From NCBI GenBank assembly GCA_946803715.1, contig CAMPET010000068.1:109298-173297 (forward strand): a DNA stretch of 64,000 bases, given 5' to 3'. A program made the translations under genes and the position numbers. Positions 47,301-58,700 of this stretch are shown piece after piece. How positions within the stretch are numbered: the stretch's first letter is position 1; every line of letters starts with the position of its first letter. Origin of the DNA: Beroe ovata (Eukaryota; Ctenophora; Nuda; Beroida; Beroidae). The notes beneath the pieces were generated by a model that was given only the letters and a program-made list of their open reading frames with translations, did not search any database and was not told the origin of the DNA.

Positions 47301-49117
47301 CCTTGCTTCAGTGTTCCATTAACCTCAGTACCACTACATGAACAAGGTAGAATGTTCCATGGAACAGCCAGAGGCAGTGTAACACGATATCATGGAGTAA
47401 GAAAACACGGTTAGCGATAACAGGAAGTGTATGGTGGTAATTGATACTGAAACACGTTCTCATTTGTGTAAAACTGCTGATCCAGAGATTATCATTGTTC
47501 ACATCAATTCTACAGCAGATACTGAAGGCCTGTCAATAAAAATCACTGTGCTTCGTTGAGTACCTACTACCTACCTTTTCACACTGTGTTTCAATCCGTA
47601 CCAAATGAAAGTACAAAGGTATTGAGTATATCCAAACAAAGGTACAAAACATATGAACAGTTTCTCACCCAGTAATGAGCCCAGCTGGATCATGCCATCT
47701 GCTATTGCTATCCTAGTAGTCCGGCTTTCCTCACTCGATATGTCTGATATGTATGCCATTGATGGTCTGAAATTATTCGCTTATTTGATGATTTTACGAA
47801 TTTTAACGGCTTCATCTTCTATCACAGTTCTTTTTCTTTCAAAACTCCTTAGACTGTATCATAATATCAGTAAAAATAAATTTCTTCAGTAGAGAGAAAT
47901 TTTATTTTAACATCAATATTCAATAATCAAATAACATGCTTCAGATGATTGAACATTGTAGACAGTGATACAAAGTCAATTGAATCAAACCCACACACTT
48001 TTTCACCACAAATCTACTGACAGTTTCAAGACATTATAGTCTCTTCTTCAGGATCTCCACAAAGTGTGGCCCTCGCTTCTCAAGTTTGATTGTAATAAGT
48101 AGTGTTGATAAGTTTAATCAAATAACATGTTATCATATTATAGTAGTTTTGGGTGCTGTCATGGGAGGCTTGTAATACCTCTTGTTAAACCAATTCAGTC
48201 ACTTAAACTTTAAGAAAATCGATATTCATTGTTGGACTTACCCAAGAAAAGCACCAAATCCACCGCCCATATACTGCACGACCGAGGCAATGTAATACAC
48301 ATACATAGGCATACTCAGAATAAAGGAGTTTGCCAATAGAACTGAGGGAATGAGTTTGGATGTTATTACCTACCTGCTTAAGTTTTTTGAAAGTTTTTGG
48401 TAAGCATAGGTTTAAGCATATGTTGAAATTTTGTCCCTTGAATTGAGGAGCACAGGCCCTCCCATTTGAAATTTCTAAGACATAGGTAGGTACTTAGTTA
48501 ACGTTCACAAACCATCTTAAACTAACCGGATGCAAAGAATGTGTTGCTAAAACAAGAAGTAAGTAAGAGGACTCTTCTAGGCACCCTATCAGCAATGTAT
48601 CCAATGACAATGTTTGCCAGAATTCCAACAGAACTAGACACTATTCCCACATTCATGTTGAAAGAACTGACTGGGCTAGTGGCTTGCTCAGTCACATTCT
48701 TGCAAGTTGTATCTTCCTTATTGTAGAGACAGTATCTGAAGCAGGATAACATCAGTCAAGTGATAACAATTCTGCTTGTTGACATGGGGATAACAAGTTC
48801 AAAGATTTGTGTTTAATGAACCCACGGACATGGATCAACTGAGAGAAGGACATGGCAGTTATTTTGGAACTACCAATGAATGTAAATTTAATTGGCTCCT
48901 AATCTAATTTATAAAGCTATCCTACCTGACCAGTGTTTCATTGCCACTTATCTTGAAAATCATGTCAGCTTGGTATATCCCAGATGAGAAAGTGACTTGT
49001 GAAATGTAAGCAAACATGAACAACACCATAAGAGGTTCAATAACATACTTCAGACAACTTTTCATGCTGAACCTGTGCGTTTTGGTTTTGTGGGGTGTCT
49101 TTTCAAGATCATACCAT
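44312..49117 (-). CDS. SLC46-like major facilitator transporter (5' end open)
   Basis: Multi-pass membrane transporter; SLC46 members carry folates and other small anions with protons. Exons: 48926-49117, 48527-48735, 48242-48343, 47669-47766, 46919-46992, 46293-46557, 46014-46165, 45379-45530 and 44312-44471 (TAG). Recognisable parts are the first helix YVIEPLMVLFMFAYISQVTF, the loop GYIADRVPRR (MFS motif A position), MGGGFGAFLG with DISSEESRTTRIAIADG, later helices LSVAYLLHFTAFLSFVSFF and NFVMVMCVPLMKRV, and a cytosolic tail with ETEPLIG. The IEP start and the ISDISSEESRT block are typical of SLC46. Splice phases agree except between 48527 (phase 1 out) and 48343 (phase 2 in), so a small exon or an indel is missing there. 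The first exon, upstream of 49117, was not found. Confidence 0.85.
44680..45360. repeat. 14-bp minisatellite (CTATACACGATGTA)
   Basis: About forty-five units of CTATACACGATGTA with GTT and GCA variants lie in the last intron of the SLC46 gene. With no stop in the unit, all three plus frames stay open (YTMYY, TRCTIH and similar), so they are not genes. An N at 45121 has TATACACG repeated on both sides, an assembly join. Confidence 0.95.
47971..48103. repeat. dispersed repeat, copy 2
   Basis: Second copy of the element at 27681-27819, inside the SLC46-gene intron 47767-48241. Confidence 0.85.
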
Positions 49118-51033
49118 CTAAAACATGTTCGAATAAATTGTAGATGAGAAAATGAATTCATACATTTCATCCTCCTAATAACATATTATTATGAGAGTTG
49201 AATTGAATTGAATCATATTTTTACAGCACAATACAACAATAAATATTAATATTATTTATCTCTTCTTCCATTCTATAAAAAGATATAAAGATATGTTGTG
49301 CTGAGGGAAAACACTTAGGTATTTAATGAAGTTAAATTTCTGCTTGAATTATTGTCTTTGATGTCTGAAACATCACTCAGTCACTGCAATGAAATTGGTA
49401 GTGGTACCAATTGATAAATCTAGACAGTAGACATGAATTCTTTAAAACATTCCACCATATTTTTTCAAATATCTGTGACCTGCAAGTATAGATAATCCGA
49501 GGGCAAACAATACATAAATACAGTATATTGAATAAAGAATGATGAACTTGCTATATAGTATTCCATATTCATGAGTTTTATATTTAAAGGGCTGCAAAAA
49601 TAAATTCACTAGTGGAAAATTATAATATAATAAACTTTTACATTATATATTTTTGAGGCCGCGCGCAAGAAGCAGTGGACAGATGGCATCCGGCAACGGC
49701 AGGATGGGTCACGGCTTCACGCGCACGCCTGTCGCCCGGCATGATAAATGGGAACTGCAACTAAATTGTTGCAATTTGTTGGGATTTTCCTGCCGCATGC
49801 CGCGCGGCGCGCCAGGCTAAGGGTAACTTGGAATTTTTTTAAGGATCCTAAAAAATCGATTCTACAATCAGGGTTTGAACCAAAAAATCGACTTCAACAA
49901 AATGTGACAAACTTGGTATCAAAATGATCAGCAGGCTGGTACTAAGGTACTTACTCGGAAAAGGAGTTTTGTTGCCAGAAATTGTGATTTGAAAGAGTTG
50001 TGGGAGGTAGAAGAACATGGACTGGGCGCAAAAAGTGTAACACCAAAATTTAGCGTTTTTCAATAGCTGCGAATGCTAGTTTTTTCAGTGTTTTAGAGAA
50101 TCGTGATGGTTAAATACCATTATCCTTTTATTTATTTATATTTTTATGCCAAAGTTGCAGGTTGGTCATTTAAACAAAATAACCAGTGACTCTTTTAATC
50201 AAATTCTACGATAAGCCACGGAAATTGAAGATGAATGTTTCTTCAAGCTAACATCAAAGGATTTAGGCCGATTGAGTTTTTAAAAGTCAAGTTAAGATGG
50301 TTTGAAAACAACGTGTGAAAATCTGATCAATTAATTTCGTCCATAACTCAGCTGAGGAAAGACGTAGAACAAATCTGAAAGCTGCATCTGAAAGCTCTCA
50401 ACTGGTACCTGCCAGTCACATGCTGTGGGCAACAATTCATCACACGCATGTGGGTGTATAGTTTATTATCTGTTTGTTGTATTTCACTGCTCCAAAGGAC
50501 TCTCAAATAGAGATTTTAACTTGTGGAGAAAACCCTATGGCATGTTCCCTTTGAGTTATCAGGCTGAAACTTTGAGGCTTGATCAATACTTATGATATCA
50601 ACAAAGCAAGTGAAAATCAGCTTTTTGAGAGTTTCCCAAGATGAGCTATGAGCTGTTGAAAACTTTAAGTAGCCATAACTTCGGCAAGCAGTGGGATATT
50701 CGGACCATTTTCACTTGTTATGACCAGCTTTGTTTTCTCTATCTGGTGACTAAATTTCAGAACCATTTGTTGAATATATTCGAAAATTAGTCCGTGTTAC
50801 ACACCCTGTTACACTTTTAAACGTGCTAATACTTTGTGCGCATGCGCTGTTGTTACCACCCTTGTACAATGGGGTTTTTAACATGAACATTTTGCTATAG
50901 CAAGGGTAGGTAAAAATTCTACGATGCAAATTATGCAACATTGAAACTCATGCTTTTTCCTTGTGGGGAAAAGTCAACATATTTAATCATGATGAGTTCG
51001 ACCCATAAATTGTTTCTATCCAGATTGGCAGCT
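49118..51033. other. spacer with a GC-rich repeat relic
   Basis: 49655-49830 is a CG-rich island with CGCGCGCAAGAAGCAGTGGACA and GCATCCGGC, the third relative of the hairpin family at 2979-3060 and 19661-19790. 50898-50928 (AGCAAGGGTAGGTAAAAATTC) resembles one end of the MITE-like family. The missing SLC46 first exon should lie here; no other gene was recognised. Confidence 0.5.
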
Positions 51034-52792
51034 ATGGAGATCATTATAGGGACATATGAAGGACCTGTTGTTTCTTACTTAGCAAGACTGTCTGATACAC
51101 TGACTTTTGAACCTCAGTTTATAGAAAAATCTCATAGTGGTTGTGTAAAAAGCATTGCATGTAATAACCGCTATCTTGCATCAGGTGAACAAAGATGCTT
51201 GATGATTAAACCCTTTAATTGTTTCCAAAAACAAATTTATCCTATAATCAGCTAGTACACATGAATGAGAACAGCTAGGTAATTCTCCTGCAGGAAGTTC
51301 AGATGAGTCTATTAGACTATTGGATTTACACAAAAGGGTTGAACTTGGTGCACTTATGCAACATTCTGGCACTGTAACCACACTTTCATTCCATGGGGCT
51401 CATCTCCTGAGTGGATCTGATGATGGATCAATTTGTTTTTTCCAAGCTGGGTCTTGGGAGTGCAAGAAAGTTATGAAAAGTCACACTTCAGCTGTTGTTC
51501 AGGTTTGCCTGCCTGAAACTGACTACAACAATTTCCTATTCGACTTCAATTCTTGTTATATCTCCATGCTTCTCTTACAGTTATCAGTTCACCCCTCTGG
51601 TGTATTGGCATTGTCAGTGAGTAAAGATAAAACGTTAAAAACATGGAGTCTCATAACTGGTAGGGCAGTGCACACTGTTAACCTGCAGACATTGCCTGAT
51701 CTGTGAGTGCTCCCTTTCATATGAATGAAGACGAAAATTTTATCACATCGAGACTACAAGTTCATGAGAACTTTTATCCAACAATCCCCTCAGTGTGATA
51801 TGGAACACAGATGGCTCTACTTATGCCATACTATCAGAGCGTGAGATTCAGGTGTTTCAGCCACATTCTGGCAAGCCTGTCAGAACATATACCTCCCCCA
51901 AGAGAATTGTCACATGTACGTTTGTAGACAGTCTATAGAGAAGGAGTCTACTTTTGGGAGAGCCGAGTTTTTGTGCTCATATTATCTTTATTTCAGGTAA
52001 ATTTCTATCCCCAACTCTGCTCGCTTACGGTGGAGAAAGTCAGGATATAACTGTTGTCGAGGTGGAATCGAATAAAGTACAGACGTTAGTTGGACACAGT
52101 GCAAGAGTGAAAGCGATCGATTTTGTAAAGTAAATCTCATATACCTTTTATTCCACCTTCCCTACTCAATTCCATGATCAGGATTGAAATATTCTGTAGG
52201 ATTCTCTATATATCTCTATACGCAGGTCAGATGTCCAGGGACATTACCTGCTTATTTCTGTTTCGAGTGACGGCGAAATCAAAGTATGGGCACTTGCCGA
52301 GAGTACTCATGAACTAATAGGTCAGTATTTACCGAATATGTTATTGCTCCAATCACTACTAAACTATTTGAGTCTGATCAATGTCCTGCAGGCGGTACCC
52401 AAATGCACAACCACAGACCTGTGTGTATGTGTGTTTATACTGGGGAGAGGAAATGTGTGAAGCAGATCACAACTCCAGCCCCCACTCTCAAACACCAGGT
52501 ACAGATTAACTGAATGTAAACCATATCATTGACAGTCATGTGAGTAATTTTTGTGATTGAGTTCAATATTGTATCTGTTACGACTTGATTCAAGATTATT
52601 TCATGCTGTTCTTGTTACCGATCTAGAAAATAGCCTACTCTTCTGCAGATTGTTAAGAAACCGAAAAGGAAGATACGGAGGAAAGTACTGTTTGCCAACA
52701 TTCACGCGATCAGAGGTGGCAAGTCGATAACACGGAGATTGAAACACCAAAAACGAAGCAGGATAATACCATTGGAACTGGGAAACGTGTAA
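51034..52792 (+). CDS. PAK1IP1: PAK1-interacting protein 1 (Mak11-like), WD-repeat ribosome assembly factor
   Basis: Nucleolar WD40 propeller; yeast Mak11 and human PAK1IP1 act in 60S ribosome assembly, and PAK1IP1 also binds PAK1. Eight exons in phase: 51034-51184, 51294-51502, 51581-51702, 51794-51915, 51997-52129, 52226-52320, 52392-52498 and 52649-52792 (TAA), giving 360 residues. The start MEIIIGTYE matches the human start MELVAGCYE; ATGs further upstream in the frame are not conserved. Family signatures: SSDESIRLLDL, ALMQHSGTVTTLSFHG, SVHPSGVLALSVSKDKTLKT, and SVSSDGEIKVWAL in the last blade. The tail is strongly basic (KKPKRKIRRKV, TRRLKHQKRSR), as in nucleolar orthologs. It lies head-on towards the receptor gene, whose stop is 275 bases away. 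Confidence 0.93.
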
Positions 52793-53066
52793 TATGTTAC
52801 AATCCGAGAATAGCTTTTAATGGATCACGTGACATTTCAAGTTTTTGTTCAGATTGTTCAGATTGTTGTATGTTAAGCAGTGACAAGTGATCATGATCAA
52901 TTCTAATATCTTGAATAGTTTTATAAACAACGTTATACCTATATATTTGCGAGGAGTTTTTAAGAAAGTTCTAATCAAAATATGTTTCCCGTTGGGAAAC
53001 AGATTATTGGAACACAGCTCTACTGTTACAGCAAACTAAAGCTTAGAGTATGTTTTTAAAAGTGAT

Positions 53067-56000
53067 TTAAGAGTCTTCTTCTAATTTTGGACACTGCTGA
53101 TGTTGTCTTGGAGATTCACGGTCCATTGTTTCCTTCCCCATCCTGAAATGATTTTCATCGTTATTTCTGATTGCTGAAAGATATACATATCTAGATCGGT
53201 CTTCTAATGCATGATAGCTCGATTTGTAATGTTTAGCACAAACGTTACTTACCAGCCCTTCCCATTGTTAGCTTGAGAACCATGGCTTCTTACAAGTATT
53301 TCTTCACGAGGCAATCCTAGTTTTCCGTGACATCTTGTAGACCTGGTATTGTCATTAGTGCAAGCACCTTCTAATTCTATCGTTATTTTTGAGCTTTTTT
53401 CACTTGCTATCTTCAAACCATCGTGGAGCTTGATCAAAGCCGACTTGATTTCGTTTATTAGAATATTTTCATACAATATTGGGTTAATAACCGAATTGAT
53501 GGGCAGTATCATGACTGAGAACAGTGAATACCACTGAGTGCCGTCAACCACTTCAAATGAGTGAAGAATGCACACAAATATAAAAGGTACCCAACAGATA
53601 CAATCAGTTGCTATAATGACAGTTATCTTTCTCTGGGTAGCCTGGTGACGTTTTCTGAATCTTTGACCGAGACTTTGAGATGATTTCTTGGAAATTACTG
53701 CTATTGCCATATAGGATGCAGCAATGATGACAAAACATGACAAATTGAAGAACAATATGCACCAAACAAACTCTTTTTGTGGATCAGTTGATTTTACAAA
53801 ATACTTGAACATACATGTACCGTCATTTCCATAGAACTCCAACTTCTTTCTTTTGATACCTCCATACTCTTTCGTGAACATCCCATCCACCATCTCATTT
53901 ACCATCTTCCACTTCAGATTTCCCTTCCGCATCCTTCCATAATACCTTGTTATCACCTTGAGGTGCTCAGCTTTGTTCGGGAATCCTGTGAATAGCTTCT
54001 CTGATGGGTCGTAATATTGGCCATTTACAAAAAAGTCTTCTATATAAGGTGATAGAGGAACAGTTGCTATGAACGTACATACCAAGATGACAAAAATTAT
54101 TTGCAACATCAGAGAGATCATATTTTTTCTGCTCATGGTAGATGATGTTTTTAGTGAGTTCTTTACGGTGCTAGCTCTAATGAAACTAAGAATTGTCATT
54201 GAGATCACTGAAATTAAAGATCCAATGGTGCTCAACACTCCTAAGATAGAGCATCTTTCGTCAGTGAGCCATTGAGTCTGTCTGTGACAATATTGGTTAC
54301 CAAAGTACGTATCCATTGATGCCAATGAAATAAGGTACCCTCCAATCATGAAGTCTCCTACGTTTATGAGTGACATGTATGCCTTGTTTAAGAGACTCTG
54401 GTAATTATTTGTTTCCACTGCACTATGGATATTCTCGATGAGAGCAAAAAAATTCAACACTGAAGATGTGATTCCAAAACACCAAGCTGCCATTTTTCTG
54501 CTCAGCCCATTCAGTAACTCTTTAGAGCATCCGTCATTGCATTCATCTGACATATCTAAGCAATTGAAAATCCCATCACACTTTTGTGTCTTTAAAATGA
54601 ACTGATTGTAAGTGGAACACCTAAAATGATTTGTACAATTCATTTCATCTGACCTATCAGCACAATCACTCACTAAGTCACACACTTTTGAATACTGAAC
54701 GCACTCTGCCTTGTTGGCACATGAGAAGTATTCATTAGTATAAATTTCGGCTCTTTGGGTCAGAAAACTCAAGTAAGGAATGTCATTCTTATTTTTTCGA
54801 CTCGCATATGTATTGACTTTCTTGAGAGGGTGTAACTTACAAGAGTCATGGTGAGGAAAGTCCTCATGAAGGGGGCACTCCCCTTCCTCGCACCCATTGC
54901 TGCAACTTGTAAAAACATAGTTCTCCCCGTAGAGACTGTCACATTTTCTATTTTTTACAGGCATCATCAAACGTCTGCCTGTGTATCCAAAGAGATGGTG
55001 TTCTGGGTAACGGAAAGTTCTTTCTATGCATAAGTCTCCTTTGAGAAGCACAAGACTTGATAATCCTTTAGGACACAGAAACATGTAGTAGACCTTACTT
55101 TTATCATTGGTTGTATAGACTTCGAGTTTGCTGTAAATATCAGGAAATCTTCTCGACACAGAGCAAACATGATTTTCCGATCCACAACTCTCAACCCCAT
55201 CACAAAGGGATGTGAACTCAACAAAACCTTCATGGCATAGAAAGACATCTTGACAGGAGGGACGTTCCTTTGAGAGGAATCGCTTTGCTGTTCCAGACCC
55301 ACACGTTTTCCATATTCTACCTATTTCATCTTCACCCCGTGTGCAGTCCATGAACAAATCCATGAGCCATGTAATGGGAACAGGTAGCTCAATATCTGGT
55401 CTGCCTCGTCTTATGCACGTTTTCTCTGTGACGGAAGAGCATAATTCAGGGCGCTCGTCACTTGCTCCTGGGCAATCTGGGTTCTGGTCACAGATCCTGT
55501 GTTTATGAATGATGCATCCTGGCGACACTAATTCACAAGTCTTCTCCAAACCATCATCACAAAGTTTTTTCCTTGATTTATGGCACAGCATGTATTTCGA
55601 GATGGCTGATGTATAGTTGTTCACCTTGCAGATTAGGGCAATTCTATTGGTGTCACTGCAGTTAGTCTGGTCAATTAAAGTTCCACATACATGGCTCCTT
55701 GAAGATGTATCAGTTGCAGCACTACACCTCATGCTATCTCGCAATCTCATCGGTTTAGGGAAGCTATAATCGTAATCAGTACAAAGCTGATTGAAATCCG
55801 TGTCTGATTCTAAAATATCGCAGCCATTTTCATCGATACCACTGTAGCAATCCTCTAGGTTGTTGCATATTCCTCTAGGATTGACATAGACAAGTTCATT
55901 AGAAATACTGCTCCGACAAAACAAGCCATATTTGACTCCATTACAGTACGATTCATCCTCACAATGGAGCGCATCACATTTATCGTCACAAATTAATTCG

Positions 56001-56983
56001 GAGTCTATCACGATGCCCGTAGGTAGAGTGACCGTTTCCTTCCCTTCGAGTGTTCGGCCACATCCATCCTCATCTATGTTAGTATTCATACAGTTAGAGA
56101 CATTGTCGCACCATATATGCTCCATCGCTTTTGGTCCATATGTTATACCCCCCGATTTTTTACGTTTACATAAGTATTCCCCGCATAGGGTTTTCGGTAC
56201 ATAGGTTCTTTCAATATGATTAGCCAGCTCCGGATTGACATAGCTGACAGGGACTTGAAAACCACATGCTTGGTAAAAATATGGGTCATTTGGACAAACA
56301 ATGTTGTCATTCAAAGTCGTTTTCTCATAGTACACATTCGAATTGAAACATTGGTAAAATTCGCCTATCTCATTTGGACTTGTACAAATTTTCTTCAAGA
56401 ATCCGCCTTTTTCTCCCAGCTGGCATGTGATATCTGAAATGGGATCTTCACAACAAATATAAAAGTATGAAGGCCACCTCACTGTTATTATTAAGGTAGG
56501 ACATGCTCAGTCTAATAACACAACTTGGCTTATGAGACCAAAAACATGTATTTAAGTAATATATTAGGATAACAACATGAAATTAAATAAACTTGATTCG
56601 TTTTATTAGAACTGCCAAGTGTTCGTAACGGCACTGATTTATGTATTGCTCGATTTTTTCCAATGAAACGGACCCAATCATTAGTAAGAGCGACCGTTAT
56701 AAGATGATATATATTGACAAATACAATCGAAATCGAACTATAGGTGTTTCGTGAAGATGGAGGATATAGTAACGGTCACATAAGGAAATGTACTATGAAA
56801 AAGTATTGATGATTTAGTTTGCTGGCATTGAGATTCAAGGAGTGAACACAATGGTCAATGAGGGACTACTTTCTATTTATACAGCAATGTAAACTTACCC
56901 ATTGGGTTGGTTGGAAGTGGTTTAGCACGAACTATCAGAAACCAGATGATGAGTAGCTTTATGGCGGTTGATCCAGGGTTCAT
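53067..56983 (-). CDS. LDL-receptor class A / seven-transmembrane receptor, LGR/relaxin-receptor type
   Basis: Three exons: 56899-56983 (ATG), 53253-56481 and 53067-53142 (TAA), 1129 residues. Exon 1 is a signal peptide (STAIKLLIIWFLIVRA), followed by about 650 extracellular residues with very many cysteines. Classic LDLa modules are visible near residues 612-675 (KVCDLVSDCADRSDEMNC, QKCDGIFNCLDMSDEC), and a degenerate one (CDDKCDALHCEDESYC) near 195-215. The 7TM part starts about 690 and resembles LGR/GRL101/RXFP receptors: GDFMIGGYLISLASMDTYF, QYC...C, GVLSTIGSLISVISMTILSF, and NSVINPILY near 1025. The usual acidic-Arg pair at the end of TM3 reads SFIRA, keeping Arg but not Asp/Glu. There are no leucine-rich repeats, unlike RXFP1/2 and GRL101. 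The ligand is unknown; a peptide or glycoprotein is plausible. Confidence 0.88.
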
Positions 56984-57698
56984 TGCGAAGGGAACATGTG
57001 TATTTGAACGCGACACTTCCTATGTGCTTCTAAATTGCGAAATGAACTTAAGAAATCAAAAGCTCTGTTATTATATACAGCACTTTACTCCTACGTCAAT
57101 ATAGATGCACGTGCCACATCTATTGACCTGTCACCAGGACCCTTGAGACTGTGAACAAATGGAGGGTCTTCATTGGACAAAAGGAGGGAGCAATATCCTG
57201 TTTCAAAGTGATTGTCGGGAACAATACCTTCTCACCATTGTTACTAATTGAATCATCCGTCAGTGCATGTAGGCATGCATTGATTCTCTCTACCAGGGAA
57301 ACACAAAGAATTCAGTTTCCAATTATGTTTGATTCTCGAGCAGCTGTATGGAGAAAGAGTTTATTCACTGGGTATGAGCTCGGGAACCAGGAACTGGTGG
57401 GTTGTCACAATTGTGCCCGGATATAGTTTAGAAGCTGTTCCCGGCGTGCAAATTACGGTACTATCGATCTCTAATGAGGCTATCTAATATCTATGCTTGT
57501 GGAGAGATGTTGCTAAATTTGATCCCAACTAATCGCCATTCATTCACCCTAAACAGAAAATGTGCCGTAGCGTCCGCCGTGAAGTCCTGCGCCGTAGATT
57601 CCACTTTTCAGTGCTCTTGAAACTTTCCACGCGAAATTCAGACCCCGTTTCTAGAAATATCAACCATCTTACTTTCAACTATCATCAGACATCTTACC

Positions 57699-58258
57699 AT
57701 GCTAGCAATGGCAAAGAGCAAGACAGCAACTGTAGCTCAACTACTCATCACAGCATTCTCAATGCTTGTTATTCCAGTGTCCCTATTCTTCGTTGGGCGG
57801 TGGTATCTATTTGACGGGTGGGAGAATACCGACGTGTACAGTGCAGCAGCTGCTATCATTGCCGTGAGTAATTGTTGTCATAGTTTCTGTGTGAAGTTGC
57901 CATAGCAACTGCGAGTTGCTGTGTGTATGTTACAGTTAATGTTAACATAACAACTGAGATGTTCGCACTTTGATTTTTCTGTTTGTCTGTAGCTATATTT
58001 GAAATTGCTGATACCTTGCTATATTAAAGTAGCTAATATAAGGGGTTACCTCATTTACTGACCTCATCTAGAGAATCATAGCATGCCAATTACATGGCGA
58101 ATTTCCCATCACCCCTGCAATTTCTCCCAATAATTAACATAATATCATTACATCAGGTGCATGTGATACTGGCAATCTATTGCTACGTTGCTTATCAAGA
58201 AGTAAAAGAAGAGAGTATGGGACCTGTACCAGTATCACAGCTTAAGAAAGCCGAATAA
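57699..58258 (+). CDS. VMA21: V-ATPase assembly factor VMA21
   Basis: ER chaperone that escorts the V0 sector of the vacuolar proton pump. Two exons, 57699-57863 and 58157-58258, give 88 residues. Two membrane helices (about 15-38 LLITAFSMLVIPVSLFF, and 49-68 AAAAIIAVHVILAIYCYVAY) are joined by RWYLFDGWENTDVYSA, matching the animal VMA21 layout. The C-terminus is KKAE, a proper KKxx dilysine ER-retrieval signal. A second in-frame ATG three codons downstream could also start. The receptor gene starts 716 bases away on the other strand, so the two may share a promoter region. Confidence 0.93.
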
Positions 58259-58700
58259 TCAATTTGACATCCATAACACTCTCTACTGTGTGCTTTCATA
58301 CTCTTCCTATTTTCTGACGTTGTTGATCAACAGAATGTGTGAATATATAGTCGTTAGCCATGTGCTTTGAATATTTCCTTCGAGAAATTTCCACGATTAA
58401 ATGTCGGTACAAGGGCTTTTGTTGTGGTATTGGTTTCTATTCGGTTCTTGGTTGTTTGAACTATGAAACCGGATAAGTATAATGTTGTATTCATATTTTT
58501 TTCTTTTTTTCAACGTTTAATGAATATTGAATATTGATAATCAATTGACCAAATGTTCCAATTCGTTAATTTGAATATCCTTTTTTATTCACAACATAAT
58601 CGTCGTCTGATTGCAAGCTTTTCAATTAATATATCAAAAGATTTAAGAGAGTAGCATGATTTCCAGCTATTCCAACTTCTCATTCCCCCGTATCACAGCC

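Noticed and set aside
57151-57426. Plus frame upstream of VMA21
   Set aside because: No family resemblance and no splice partner; lies in the intergenic region shared with the receptor gene.
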